Shown: positions 9,512 to 18,393, counted from the stretch's first letter. The stretch is 64,000 nt of DNA from UBA4744 sp963723165 (GCA_963723165.1 CAVRPP010000007.1:62001-126000), one strand, 5' to 3'. Notes: generated by a model not told the origin, from the sequence alone. Made by a program: numbers and translations.

Positions 9512-10543
9512 TTGACAATCCGGGTGCTGACAATCGAGGGTGGTGGCGTGCGCGGGATCATCCCCACCCGGCTGCTGACTGCTCTCGAGTCCCTCTCAGG
9601 TACGGCGATCTCGGACATGTTCGATGTGCTGGTTGGTACCTCGACCGGGGGCATGCTGGCACTCGGGTTGGTGACCCCCGGCGAGGACGGGCGCCCCGCA
9701 TATCCCGCCAGCAACGTGGGCGACATTTACACGTCCCACGGCCACTCCATCTTCCCAAAACCGGCCTCGTCGCTACCCCGCAGTCTCCAGGAAGCTCGCG
9801 AGTGGTGGGCATCGGCAAGCTCGAATGCCGCCATTTTTGGCTACAACCCCGACGCCGGCAACGCCCGGTACTCACCGGAGGGGATCGAAGAAGCCTTCGA
9901 GCTGTACTTCGGCGATCATCTGCTGTCCGAGGCGTTGGTGGACGTGGTTGTTACCAGCTACGACCTGCAGACGAAGAGCCCGGTGCTGTTCCGGTCCCGA
10001 GACGCCAAACTCGATCCGGAAAACGACCTCCTGATGCGCGATGCAGCGCGAGCTACGTCCGCAGCCCCAACCTATTTTCCCCCATTGGAAATGGCGTGGG
10101 AGGGTGTCGACGATCGGTTGTTGGTTGACGGAGGCGTGTTTGCCAAGAACCCGGCCATGATCGGCTACATCGAGGGTGTAGCCCGAGCTCGCGAGCAGGG
10201 GCTTCGTGACTCGGATGTGATCGTGGTTTCACTTGGCACCGGGCGTCCCAAGCGAACCCAGGCATTGACCTACAAGGAGTTCGTCAGCAGGAGCTGGCTG
10301 AGATTGGCCGAGGATGTGTTCCGGGCGGCAGAGGATGGGCAAGCCGCACTGCACGACCAGGTGTTGATGACGCTGATCGGCGACCATTATTGGCGGTTCC
10401 AGACCGTCCTGGCCGAAGGCGCCAGCTACGCCATGGATGATGTCAGCGACGAGAATGTCGAGGCATTGAAACACCTGGGCGATCAGCTGGTTGGGGAGCG
10501 TCTGCCCGATCTGAATGCGCTGGCAAAGAAGCTGGTTGAGTAG
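9512..10543 (+). CDS. CapV-like patatin-family phospholipase
   Basis: A 343-residue patatin with an intact catalytic apparatus: oxyanion loop GGGVRG near residue 10, nucleophile elbow GTSTGG near residue 43, and the Asp dyad in LLVDGGVFAKNP near residue 208. Length and architecture resemble CapV/cPLA2-like enzymes that hydrolyse membrane phospholipids. In CBASS defence CapV is activated by cyclic dinucleotides, but no CD-NTase, E1/E2/JAB or HORMA/TRIP13 gene is nearby, so a housekeeping lipid role is as likely. The TTG start at 9512 is supported by a perfect AGGAGGT 5 bases upstream. Confidence 0.88.
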   Translation: MTIRVLTIEGGGVRGIIPTRLLTALESLSGTAISDMFDVLVGTSTGGMLALGLVTPGEDGRPAYPASNVGDIYTSHGHSIFPKPASSLPRSLQEAREWWASASSNAAIFGYNPDAGNARYSPEGIEEAFELYFGDHLLSEALVDVVVTSYDLQTKSPVLFRSRDAKLDPENDLLMRDAARATSAAPTYFPPLEMAWEGVDDRLLVDGGVFAKNPAMIGYIEGVARAREQGLRDSDVIVVSLGTGRPKRTQALTYKEFVSRSWLRLAEDVFRAAEDGQAALHDQVLMTLIGDHYWRFQTVLAEGASYAMDDVSDENVEALKHLGDQLVGERLPDLNALAKKLVE

Positions 10544-10564
10544 TCGCCGGTCGCTGGTCACAGG

Positions 10565-11218
10565 CTACGGACTTGCGTACCAGAAGATGTCGCCTCGACG
10601 AGTTCCTCCGAATCCTTCCATGACGGTGTCGAACGGGATTCCCTCCAGGAGATTGGTGGCTCCGTATAGGAGGCTGATGCTCCCCACAAACTCGCACACC
10701 GCGAAGCATTTGCCTTTGCACTTGGTGGTGGCGAAGTCGCCACCGATCGTGAACTCGGCAGAGATTTCGTCCTCGGCCGAGAAACTTCGGTTCTCCCATG
10801 AACAACCCGTGGTGTTGTAGATCCGTTCGATGCCGTGGAGCTGCAAAGCGGCGGCCATCGAGTGGGTGTCGGAGTGGTAGACGGGTACCTGGCCGTCCGG
10901 CGTGAGCAGTCCGCCGAACAGGTGGATTTCGGTCTGAATCCCGGTCTGCGGATCACATGAGACCATGTCGAAGATCACGGCGACAAGCTCGTCCCGGGTT
11001 CCCTTCCCTTTGACGCCGGGGAGCTTGAACCTCCCGTCGTACCCGCTGATGCTCACGTAACGGCCTTGTCCCTCAAAGCTCGCGTAGAGGTAGTCGCCGG
11101 AGAATCGGGCGGTCTGCTGCCAGTCGGCCGGTGGAAACGGCTCCTCGCCGGTGGCGGGTAGTGCCGTCATGACGAGAGCCAGAACCGCTAGCGCAACAAT
11201 GCTGAAATGTCTTCTCAT
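10565..11218 (-). CDS. Secreted protein of unknown function, next to an ECF anti-sigma gene
   Basis: A 217-residue protein with a clear signal peptide (MRRHFSIVALAVLALVMTAL, cleavage probably after ATG-E) and a beta-rich mature part. Several cysteines cluster late (TTGCSWE, then TKCKGKCFAVCEF), suggesting disulfides outside the cell. The family is not recognised. It lies 58 bp downstream of the large anti-sigma gene on the same strand, separated by a strong hairpin, and may be a target or partner of that sigma system. A GGAGGGGG ribosome-binding site precedes ATG 11218. Confidence 0.7.
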   Translation of the reverse strand: MRRHFSIVALAVLALVMTALPATGEEPFPPADWQQTARFSGDYLYASFEGQGRYVSISGYDGRFKLPGVKGKGTRDELVAVIFDMVSCDPQTGIQTEIHLFGGLLTPDGQVPVYHSDTHSMAAALQLHGIERIYNTTGCSWENRSFSAEDEISAEFTIGGDFATTKCKGKCFAVCEFVGSISLLYGATNLLEGIPFDTVMEGFGGTRRGDIFWYASP

Positions 11219-11237
11219 GGTTTCCCCCTCCGTTCGG

Positions 11238-11271
11238 AGGCCCGGTCCGCTACCCCCGGCGGACCGGGCCT
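11238..11271. terminator. 13-bp-stem hairpin between anti-sigma gene and secreted-protein gene
   Basis: Arms 11238-11250 and 11259-11271 are perfectly complementary over 13 bp with an 8-base loop. On the minus strand it follows the anti-sigma stop (11277) and is followed by a second small inverted repeat (CCTCCG-AA-CGGAGG) that includes the ribosome-binding site of the next gene. No U-tract is seen, so it may be an attenuator or mRNA-processing structure rather than a full terminator. Confidence 0.6.
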
Positions 11272-11276
11272 TTGTC

Positions 11277-13301
11277 TCAGGAGTTGGCGACGGCCTCGAT
11301 CACCAGATCGACGTGATCGAACGTGCCGATCAACATGGGGAAGCCGTCGAAAACGTTGCCGTTCTCATCGAGGATGACCCAGGAGCCCCATCCGATCCTC
11401 CAGTCACGACCGGGATCTTCGGGTTCACAAAGTGCTCCGTCGTTTTCCCAACAGATCACGTTGTCAAAGGTATAGCCGCCTCGTTCTACGATCCGCTCGG
11501 CGTCCTCTCGGTAGACATCCGGCCAGCCGAGGAAGCCAACCTGGTCGCCCCATTTGTCGAACAACTCCTGGAAGTCGTTTAGCTGCTGCTCGAGCACTCC
11601 CTGGGTGTAGACGTCGGCCCAACGGAGTATCACGGCCGGCCTCCCACGCAGATCGCCGGTTTTCAGCATCGTCCCGTCGACCAATGGTCCCTGGAAGGTC
11701 GGGGGCGGCTCGCCCTTGACCAGGCTATTGGTCGTCCAGAAGCTGCAGATAGGGTCGCCCAGGTCGCAACCGTCTTCGCCGGTCAGCGGAACATAGTCAA
11801 AAACCCCCGCCGGGAACAGCGGGTTGATCTCAAAGAGAACCAGACTCTCGGTCAGGTTGTAAAACTCGTGCCGAAGCTGGAGACCGGTGGCTCGATCGAC
11901 CCAGTAATGGGACGGTTGGCTCAGTTGCTCGCCGGGAATCCAGACCCCCGGATCAATTTCGTTGAAGAAGACACGGCAAACAAAGTGATCTGCATCTCTC
12001 CCCAGCATCTCTTCTTCACCGGCGAGTTCGCAATACTCGGTGAGGGTGTCAAGGGGAACGGGTACCAGCGGATGCGACCTTTCCGAATTCTCCTCTTCCC
12101 AGCAGTACGGACCTGAGGGGTCGCACCCGCGTAGATAGCCGTCCGCCATCAGGTCGAAGTACCCGACGGGGAATTCCTCGCTGTTCGACTCGGTCTGCTC
12201 GGTTCTCCAGGTCGCCCCATCCCGATACCAGATTTCCTGCACCAGTCTCTGCGGTGGATCCTGATACTCGTCGACGCGGACGGCGTGAAAAGGCGGCAAG
12301 CCGGACGGGTCGACGGCGACGCCGATCTGCTGCGCTTGTGGAAGCTCAACCGGTCCCAACTCGAACTCGATGAACTGGAAACCACCCTCCCGTGTCGTAA
12401 CAGGCACCTGGTCCTGACCTCCTCGTGCACCTCTCAATCTCATGACGATCCCGGTTTCGGTGTCGACCCAAAGGTCGTAGTCCTCGGCCAAGTCGGCACA
12501 CCGTCCATGGGTGGTGCGACGGCCGGCAACGGTCTCCACCCCGATCGCCTCGAACCCAGCTGAGCAGATCTCATCCCAGGCTGGATAGCCGGTGTTCCAC
12601 AGGAGGTGTGTCACCGGCCCTAAGTCGCCGGCCGGGAGGGCCGGGTCGTCTCCGGGTTCCTTGATCCATGTTTGATCGGGCGACCTGAGGATTGTGAGGC
12701 CGGGCGCCCCAAATACGTGCATAGCTTCGGTGGCCGGTACGGCCGACAGTACCTCGTACAGGTAGTTGTTCGAGTCATCAAATAGCACCCGCACCGTGAG
12801 CTGTGCTTCGGCCGGAATCGACCCCGCTACCCCCAAAGGGTTCATGTCATAGACGATCGTGGCGCTGAAGGATGGGACCCGGTCGGCCGGGAATACGAAT
12901 CCCGAGAGGTCGACCACACCATCCGGCAACATCGTTGTCGGCGGCGCGGGCTCAGGCGTTGTGACGGTTGGTGCGCCGGTGGTGGGAGTCGCGTCAACGA
13001 ACTCGCCGCCACCGGGCTGGAGAACTGCCACCACACCCACTGCCAGGATCACGAGCGCGGCAGCCGCAACTGCCCATGCCCAACGATTGGCGAAGCGGAT
13101 CCTGGGTGGAGTTTTCCCTGGTTTCGGAATCAGCGTCTTCATGTCCTGTCCCCCCTTGTGGTCCTTCGCGAGGGCAGGTACCTCGGTGACTTCACCCGAC
13201 ATCTGAGCGGTCAGCGCTTCGAAGAAGCCGGGCCGGTGGGTAGGCACAGGAAGCTCTTCGAGCGCAGCGCCCAACTCGATGTCGCGCGGTTCGTGGGTCA
13301 T
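11277..13301 (-). CDS. Very large anti-sigma/sensor protein with redoxin-like C-terminus
   Basis: A 674-residue single-pass membrane protein encoded directly after an ECF sigma gene with an ATGA overlap. Residues 1-70 are cytoplasmic and would bind sigma; no zinc-finger HxxxCxxC is seen. One helix (WAWAVAAAALVILAVGVVAV) is followed by a Thr/Pro stalk. The extracellular part contains two stretches like LolA/RseB-type beta-sheet modules (LWVDTETGIVMRLRGA and HYWVDRATGLQLRHEFY). The last 140 residues look like a TlpA/AhpC thioredoxin fold (LKTGDLRGRPAVILRWADV ... WVILDENGNVFDGFP) without a CxxC. It probably senses an envelope or lipid signal; the combination is unusual. Confidence 0.75.
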   Translation of the reverse strand: MTHEPRDIELGAALEELPVPTHRPGFFEALTAQMSGEVTEVPALAKDHKGGQDMKTLIPKPGKTPPRIRFANRWAWAVAAAALVILAVGVVAVLQPGGGEFVDATPTTGAPTVTTPEPAPPTTMLPDGVVDLSGFVFPADRVPSFSATIVYDMNPLGVAGSIPAEAQLTVRVLFDDSNNYLYEVLSAVPATEAMHVFGAPGLTILRSPDQTWIKEPGDDPALPAGDLGPVTHLLWNTGYPAWDEICSAGFEAIGVETVAGRRTTHGRCADLAEDYDLWVDTETGIVMRLRGARGGQDQVPVTTREGGFQFIEFELGPVELPQAQQIGVAVDPSGLPPFHAVRVDEYQDPPQRLVQEIWYRDGATWRTEQTESNSEEFPVGYFDLMADGYLRGCDPSGPYCWEEENSERSHPLVPVPLDTLTEYCELAGEEEMLGRDADHFVCRVFFNEIDPGVWIPGEQLSQPSHYWVDRATGLQLRHEFYNLTESLVLFEINPLFPAGVFDYVPLTGEDGCDLGDPICSFWTTNSLVKGEPPPTFQGPLVDGTMLKTGDLRGRPAVILRWADVYTQGVLEQQLNDFQELFDKWGDQVGFLGWPDVYREDAERIVERGGYTFDNVICWENDGALCEPEDPGRDWRIGWGSWVILDENGNVFDGFPMLIGTFDHVDLVIEAVANS

Positions 13302-13828
13302 AGCTCACCTCGGAAGTCGTGAAGGCTGCGCCGGAGCGTTGCCCTCGCTCGATGGAGCCGGGAGGCCACCGTGCCGATCGGAAGATCGAGTACCTGGGCA
13401 GCTTCCTGGTAGGAAAAGCCGTCGGCATCGACCAGCAGCACCAACGCTCGCTCCTGATCCCCGAGTTCGTCCAGAGCCGCAGATACTTCCTCCGTCCTGA
13501 AGACAATCTCGGCGGGATCAGAATCGGAATCCGGGTCGGCGAAGTCGGGAACCGGGATTAGGTTGACTCGAGATGAACGGCGGATCTCATCGATGCACGT
13601 GTTGTACACGATTCGATATAGCCAGGTCCCCATGGCTGCTTCTGAGCGGAACCCTGGGAAGCCACGGAAGGCCTTGATGTAGGCATCTTGCAGCGCGTCG
13701 TCCATACGATCTGGGTCTCCCAGCATTCGAAATGCCAGAGCACGAAGGCGACGGTCGTATCGCTGAACCAGTTCCAGGAATTGCTCCGGTGAAACGGGGG
13801 CTTCTTTGGTTCCGGTTTTGCTGATCAC
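13298..13828 (-). CDS. ECF RNA polymerase sigma factor
   Basis: A 176-residue group IV sigma factor. Region 2 is at about residues 20-90 (LALAFRML-type helix, DAYIKAFRGFPGFRSEAAMG with the region 2.4 WLYRI), and region 4 at about 115-170 (ERALVLLVDADGFSYQEAAQ then GTVASRLHRARATLR). The GTG at 13828 is preferred over the TTG at 13855 because GGAGGAG lies 6 bases upstream. Its stop overlaps the start of the large anti-sigma gene by 4 bp, so the two are coupled. Confidence 0.92.
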   Translation of the reverse strand: MISKTGTKEAPVSPEQFLELVQRYDRRLRALAFRMLGDPDRMDDALQDAYIKAFRGFPGFRSEAAMGTWLYRIVYNTCIDEIRRSSRVNLIPVPDFADPDSDSDPAEIVFRTEEVSAALDELGDQERALVLLVDADGFSYQEAAQVLDLPIGTVASRLHRARATLRRSLHDFRGEL

Positions 13829-13992
13829 CGACCGCTCTCCTCCGGTCTCGCCCAATTGGACGGCGGCGGGGGGCGTTTTCTTCCCTGGTCCTACTTGCTC
13901 AGGTTTCCGGGTCGATTGGTAGGGGTCGGAGGACCTTTTCAGTTGCCTGTTTCCGGCATCCAGGTACCAGTCGTAACGCTGGTCGTCGGTCG

Positions 13993-14820
13993 CTACTGGT
14001 CCAGGAAGATGTCCAACTGCAACTTGTCTGCATCGCCGTAGCCGTACTGCTCGAAGTTCGAGACGCCTGCTTCGGCCAGCACCTCTTCGTCGATGTAGAA
14101 GTTGCCGGTGTTGGTCCGGGCTTCCTTATTGACGATCTCGTAGGCAGCGTCGGCAACAATCTCAGGGCGACGCGATTGGGCCATTGCCTGATCGCCACCC
14201 AGCAGATTCTGGACCGCGGCGGTGGCGATGATGGTCTTGGGCCACAGGCAGTTGGCGGCAATGCCGGCGTCTGCCAGTTCCTCCGACAGGCCGAGCGTCA
14301 CCATGCTCATCCCGTACTTGGCGATGGTGTATGCCACGTGGTTCTTGAACCAATGCGGCGCCAGATTGAGCGGCGGGCTGAGGGTGAGGATGTGGCCGTT
14401 GTCGCTCTTCTTGAGATAAGGAATGCAGGTCTTGGACACCACGAAGGTGCCCCGGGTATTGATGTCCTGCATGAGGTCGTAGCGCTTCATCGGCAGAGAC
14501 TCGGTGTTGGACAGGTTGATAGCGCTGGCGTTGTTCACGCAGATGTCGATTCCGCCGAAGAGCTCGACGGCGGCCTCTACAGCTGCGATGACCTCGTCTT
14601 CGTTTCGTATGTCCCCGACGATCGGCAACGCCCGCCCGCCCGACTCTTCGATTTCAGCGGCTGCCGTATAGACCGTTCCGGGTAGGGCAGGGTGCGGGTC
14701 GGCCGTCTTGGCTATGAAGGCAATATTCGCCCCGTCCCGGGCGGCGCGCTTGGCGATAGCCAGACCGATCCCGCGACTTCCTCCAGAGATGAACATCGTC
14801 TTGCCGGCCAGTGATGGCAT
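13993..14820 (-). CDS. SDR family oxidoreductase (HSDL2-like)
   Basis: A 275-residue short-chain dehydrogenase. The cofactor motif is GGSRGIG near residue 13, NNAS is near 92, and the catalytic Tyr/Lys pair is in VAYTIAKYGM. It resembles hydroxysteroid dehydrogenase-like 2 (HSDL2) proteins in the early ISGGSRGIGLAIA and the C-terminal EARTNTGNFYIDEEVL, which are typical of that subgroup. HSDL2-type enzymes act on fatty-acyl or related substrates, exact substrate unknown. The gene stands alone with a 137-bp spacer after the sigma gene in which I see nothing. Confidence 0.87.
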   Translation of the reverse strand: MPSLAGKTMFISGGSRGIGLAIAKRAARDGANIAFIAKTADPHPALPGTVYTAAAEIEESGGRALPIVGDIRNEDEVIAAVEAAVELFGGIDICVNNASAINLSNTESLPMKRYDLMQDINTRGTFVVSKTCIPYLKKSDNGHILTLSPPLNLAPHWFKNHVAYTIAKYGMSMVTLGLSEELADAGIAANCLWPKTIIATAAVQNLLGGDQAMAQSRRPEIVADAAYEIVNKEARTNTGNFYIDEEVLAEAGVSNFEQYGYGDADKLQLDIFLDQ

Positions 14821-14868
14821 GTCAGCTCCCGCATCGTGATTCCCTGAGCCTACCGGCGCCCCATCCGG

Positions 14869-15696
14869 TCACCGCCGCGGCGGCACGAAGGCGTCGCTGA
14901 CCGCGTCGAGGGCGCGATTGATACCGCGTTTGAGCCGGTTGAACGCCATCCGAACGCCAAAGATGGTCGAGGCCGTGAACACCGTCATGGTTGAAAGGGC
15001 CAGGGCGACGGTGGCTGGTTCCAGTGGCCCACCAAAGGCCGCCGACCCGATCCCGACTGCGCCAACTGTGGCCACGGCTCCGGTGGCAAGCAGTGCTTGA
15101 CCTGTTCTTCTCAGGCCGGCGGTGTTGGCTTCGATGGAGACGAGTTGTTCGTCCGGCTTGATCTCCCTGACACGGTGCGTTACGCCGCGGGTGTCGCGAA
15201 GGGCTCCGGTTCCCTGGCCCAACTTGAGGCCCATCCGGATGGACGTGATGGGATGAGAGTCCTTCTCCCATAGGATGCCGTCCTCAAAATGGCGCCGGGG
15301 ACGGAGGCCTTCCTGGTTGCGAAACCACGTCTCCGCCGCGGCTTCCACCCTGCTGGTGCTTCCCCTAACGATGCGGGTCGCCATGACCTTGTCAGGGGCG
15401 AGCACTTTCTGCCAGACAGTATCCAGCCGCTCGTCGAGGGAGACGCCGGCCTGGTGCTCGGCCAGTGCCCTGAGGAGAAAGTCGGGTTCGACATTGAGTT
15501 CGCCCGCCATGCGAATCAGCCGATCCCGGTTGATGGGCTCGACGACTTGTGTCGATTCGTTTGTTTGCAGCTCGATGGCTCGACGCAAGATCTTGTCGGC
15601 CTGGCCGGCCGGCACCGGTTCTTCGCCGGGCAGGCGATCAATTCCCCCGGACGGTTGCCTGGACCTGAGCGGAGGTGGTTCGAATCTCTGGGTCAT
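14869..15696 (-). CDS. Conserved-type hypothetical protein with C-terminal membrane hairpin
   Basis: A 275-residue protein that I do not recognise. The N-terminal half is soluble and charged, with a helical segment (RDRLIRMAGELNVEPDFLLRAL). The C-terminal third has two Ala/Gly-rich helices (ALLATGAVATVGAVGIGSAAFG and VALALSTMTVFTASTIFG) suited to a membrane hairpin, then a basic amphipathic tail. It lies 38 bp upstream of the AlkA-like gene's stop on the same strand, so the two may be co-transcribed, glycosylase first. Confidence 0.6.
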   Translation of the reverse strand: MTQRFEPPPLRSRQPSGGIDRLPGEEPVPAGQADKILRRAIELQTNESTQVVEPINRDRLIRMAGELNVEPDFLLRALAEHQAGVSLDERLDTVWQKVLAPDKVMATRIVRGSTSRVEAAAETWFRNQEGLRPRRHFEDGILWEKDSHPITSIRMGLKLGQGTGALRDTRGVTHRVREIKPDEQLVSIEANTAGLRRTGQALLATGAVATVGAVGIGSAAFGGPLEPATVALALSTMTVFTASTIFGVRMAFNRLKRGINRALDAVSDAFVPPRR

Positions 15697-15734
15697 CTCG
15701 TCTCCCAGTATGGCGCGATTGGGACGTGTGTCGC

Positions 15735-16610
15735 TCAGATTTGCGAGATGGAGCGAATGGCCGTCTTCGGCCCGTACTTCGGTGCGTGGATGCCGCCCGC
15801 TTTGAGCAGGCGAATCACCCTTCCGCGATGTCCCCGGTACGGCTCGAGCAGTTCCAGCATCCGCCGGTCGTCGGCGCGGGGTTCGCCGGTCAACGCCCAG
15901 GCCACTGTGTTGGGTATGTGGTAGTCACCCACCGGCACGGCATCGGCGTCTCCCAACGCAGAGCCCATTACCAAGGCTGCGGTCCAGGGTCCGACCCCGC
16001 GGAACGCCGTGAGGCGAGTGAACGCGTCGTCCCGGGTCATAGATGTGATCTCCTCGAGACGTGCCGCCCGTTTGGCGACGAAGCGCAACAGGTCGGCTCG
16101 CTTGCGCTCGATCCCGAGCTCGTGCAGCCGCCAGTAGGGGACCTCAGCCAAAACATCGGAAGCTACCGGCAGCATGAGGTCGAGCGGTCCCGGGGCGGGC
16201 TCGGACAACTCTCGGGTGAGCGCCCGCTCGTTGCGATGGGCTTCTTTCGTGGCGATCTTCTGGCCGAGGACGGCGGGGACGATTGATTCAAAGACCCGAT
16301 CGGTTCTACCGATCCGGAACCCCTGTTTCTGCTTGACGAGCTCCCGCAGCACCCGGTTTTGTGGATTGAATTCCTCGGGCTGGTCATCGAAGCCGAGCAG
16401 GCCCGGTGCCTGGTCGAGAATCCAATCGGTCCCGGGGCCCCAGGCGGTTGCCACCAGGCCCGGTCCGTCGTGTTCGATGACGATGGTGCCGGGGCCGTTG
16501 GGGGTGCGGGTAGCCCACCATCCTCGATGCCCCGTGGCATCGGACCTACCTCTTCCCAGGGTCAGCCTGAGGTCGACTAACCAGGGTATTTCGATGGTTC
16601 TCTGTTTCAC
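15735..16610 (-). CDS. AlkA-like DNA glycosylase (HhH-GPD superfamily)
   Basis: A 291-residue base-excision enzyme of the DNA-3-methyladenine glycosylase II group. An N-terminal beta domain is followed by the HhH-GPD fold: the first helix pair begins FESIVPAVLGQKIATKEAH, the helix-hairpin-helix is FRGVGPWTAALV, and the catalytic Asp is in VGDYHIPN. It would remove alkylated bases and leave abasic sites. The start is a GTG at 16610. A second 3-methyladenine glycosylase (Tag) is encoded at 23.8 kb and another HhH protein at 51.6 kb, so this window is rich in base-excision functions. Confidence 0.87.
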   Translation of the reverse strand: MKQRTIEIPWLVDLRLTLGRGRSDATGHRGWWATRTPNGPGTIVIEHDGPGLVATAWGPGTDWILDQAPGLLGFDDQPEEFNPQNRVLRELVKQKQGFRIGRTDRVFESIVPAVLGQKIATKEAHRNERALTRELSEPAPGPLDLMLPVASDVLAEVPYWRLHELGIERKRADLLRFVAKRAARLEEITSMTRDDAFTRLTAFRGVGPWTAALVMGSALGDADAVPVGDYHIPNTVAWALTGEPRADDRRMLELLEPYRGHRGRVIRLLKAGGIHAPKYGPKTAIRSISQI

Positions 16611-16696
16611 CGCGAGCGCTCCGCTGGTTTGGGGTGAATGCGAGAAGCGTACCGGCGATCGGGCTTAGGAGTGCAACCAATTCGAGCCGGTGTGCC

Positions 16697-17236
16697 CTAC
16701 AGGGCCCGCTGCAACTCGAAGTCGGTAATTGCCTCCTCGGTGACCAACCGGCGTTCGGCACGCCCGTAGAAGTGCTGGCCGATTTCCAGCGCTCCACTCG
16801 TATAGATGTCCGGCCGGTAGACGGACATCACCGCCGCCAACAGCCTGATGTCAAAGCGCGTGTCGACGCAGGCGTCGACGGTTCTCGATGTGAGAACCGA
16901 GGCGATCATCTCATCGAACAACGGCTCGAGATCGTTAGCGGTCTCGATGCGGTCCAACCAATCGTCGCGTTTGGCCAGTAGTTCCTCGTCGTCGTATCGG
17001 GAATCCTGTCGCGCCATGCGGAGCAGCATTCGCAGCTCCCGGGCGAATACCTCGTGGCGGGGATCATCCTCGGACAGGGGCGGAGGTGGAGTCCGATGGG
17101 CATCTCGGACGGCCGCAAGCATGGTGTGCGTTCGATCCAGAGTGATCGTGACGTCGCCTTGATCGACATCGATCTCGACATCGATCTGGCTATCCCCAAC
17201 GCGCGAGTCCTCCCGACCGCCCCGAGCTGCGCTCAT
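16697..17236 (-). CDS. Hypothetical acidic protein
   Basis: A 179-residue protein with an acidic N-terminus (SQIDVEIDVDQGDVTITLDR) and a helical, Asp/Glu/Arg-rich body (FARELRMLLRMARQDSRYDD). No membrane segment, signal peptide or Cys cluster. No family recognised. It follows the zinc-ribbon protein gene on the same strand after 64 bp and may share its operon with parA. Confidence 0.6.
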   Translation of the reverse strand: MSAARGGREDSRVGDSQIDVEIDVDQGDVTITLDRTHTMLAAVRDAHRTPPPPLSEDDPRHEVFARELRMLLRMARQDSRYDDEELLAKRDDWLDRIETANDLEPLFDEMIASVLTSRTVDACVDTRFDIRLLAAVMSVYRPDIYTSGALEIGQHFYGRAERRLVTEEAITDFELQRAL

Positions 17237-17300
17237 CTACTCATCGTATCGTCTTTGGCGCCAGATCGCGAAGAACCACAGGGGCTATTTGCGGAAAGGG

Positions 17301-17597
17301 TCAATCGAGCCAGCCCACCCTGCACCAGGATCGATGCTCACAGGACGGGCATCTCATCCACCGGTTGTACCTGATCAGCGGCACCCACACACTGAGCCGG
17401 AGTATCCGGGCGATGGCCTCGCCTGCCTGGATTCGCTTGTGCTCGCCACAAGAGGAGCACTCGACCACCACCGATCCGGGTCGGCCGGCCGCCGTGGAAA
17501 ACAGGGCCTGGCGACCGAGCGGAGTCTCGTCGGTCGGCGCGGACGTCGCCGCACTCTCGAATAGGGCGCGTTTGCCTTCCGGATCGTTGCGGTTCAT
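17301..17597 (-). CDS. Small zinc-ribbon-like protein coupled to parA
   Basis: A 98-residue protein with two Cys pairs, CSSC near residue 48 and CPSC near residue 83, separated by a basic hydrophobic helix (EAIARILRLSVWVPLIRYNR). This spacing suggests a zinc ribbon. Its ATG overlaps the parA stop as ATGA, so it is translationally coupled to ParA. The function is unknown; the linkage to ParA suggests a cargo- or DNA-related partner, which is inference. Confidence 0.7.
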   Translation of the reverse strand: MNRNDPEGKRALFESAATSAPTDETPLGRQALFSTAAGRPGSVVVECSSCGEHKRIQAGEAIARILRLSVWVPLIRYNRWMRCPSCEHRSWCRVGWLD

Positions 17598-18346
17598 GGG
17601 TTCTCCAGGGTGTGAGCTAGTTCCCGGTAGGCCTCTGCCGCCTTTGATCGGCGGGCGTGCTGCAGCACGGACATGCCGCGGGCCGGCGCTTCGGCCACCC
17701 GGACTGTTTTGGGTATGGGCGGTTCGAGCACCGGTATGCCGTACCGGCCCGGCAGGTCCTCTACCACCTCGTGGGCCAGACGGGTGCGCGAGTCGAACAT
17801 GGTGGCAACCGCTCCGAGCACCTTTATCTTGCTGTTCGTGAAGGTGCGAACGTCTTCGATGGTTTCTAGGAGTTGGCCCACGCCCCGGTGGCTGAGCCTC
17901 TCGGGCTGGAGGGGGATAAGCACTTCTCTCACTGCGGTCAGGCCGTTGATGGTGAGGATCCCGAGCGACGGTGGACAGTCGATCATCACGATGTCGTAGG
18001 TGCTGATCACCGGTTGGAGCGCTTTGGACAGCACGTACTCACGCCCGGTCTTGGTGAGGAGGTGTATCTCGGCTCCGGCCAGGTCGATGGTCGACGGGAG
18101 CAGGCTCATGTCTCCGGCTTCGACGATGGCTTTGGCCGCCGTCGTCCGGCCCAACATCACGTCGTGAATGGACCGTTCGAGGGTTTCGGAGTCGACGCCC
18201 ATCGAATAGGTGAGGCACGCCTGCGGGTCGAGATCGACGAGCAGAACGTTGCGGCCCCGTTCTGCGAAGGCAGCTCCCAGCGAGTGGACGGTGGTGGTCT
18301 TAGCCACTCCGCCCTTCTGGTTGGCGACGGCGATAACCCGGGTCAT
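17594..18346 (-). CDS. ParA/Soj-like ATPase without a ParB neighbour
   Basis: A 250-residue deviant Walker A ATPase: KGGVAKTTT with the signature Lys near residues 11-19, Walker A' LLVDLDPQACLT and Walker B VMIDCPPSLG. Such proteins position DNA or protein cargo through ATP-driven dimerisation on nucleoid DNA. No parB-like gene or parS site is visible; the only coupled gene is the zinc-ribbon protein downstream. Chromosomal Soj normally sits beside parB near oriC, so this is probably an orphan ParA. Confidence 0.9.
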   Translation of the reverse strand: MTRVIAVANQKGGVAKTTTVHSLGAAFAERGRNVLLVDLDPQACLTYSMGVDSETLERSIHDVMLGRTTAAKAIVEAGDMSLLPSTIDLAGAEIHLLTKTGREYVLSKALQPVISTYDIVMIDCPPSLGILTINGLTAVREVLIPLQPERLSHRGVGQLLETIEDVRTFTNSKIKVLGAVATMFDSRTRLAHEVVEDLPGRYGIPVLEPPIPKTVRVAEAPARGMSVLQHARRSKAAEAYRELAHTLENP

Positions 18347-18393
18347 GACACGAGTGTAGGTCCGAGCCGGGGCCCCGATCGGCGTTCTGAGAC

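Noticed and set aside
9512..10543. CBASS defence operon suggested by the CapV-like patatin
   Set aside because: No CD-NTase or ancillary gene within 10 kb on either side.
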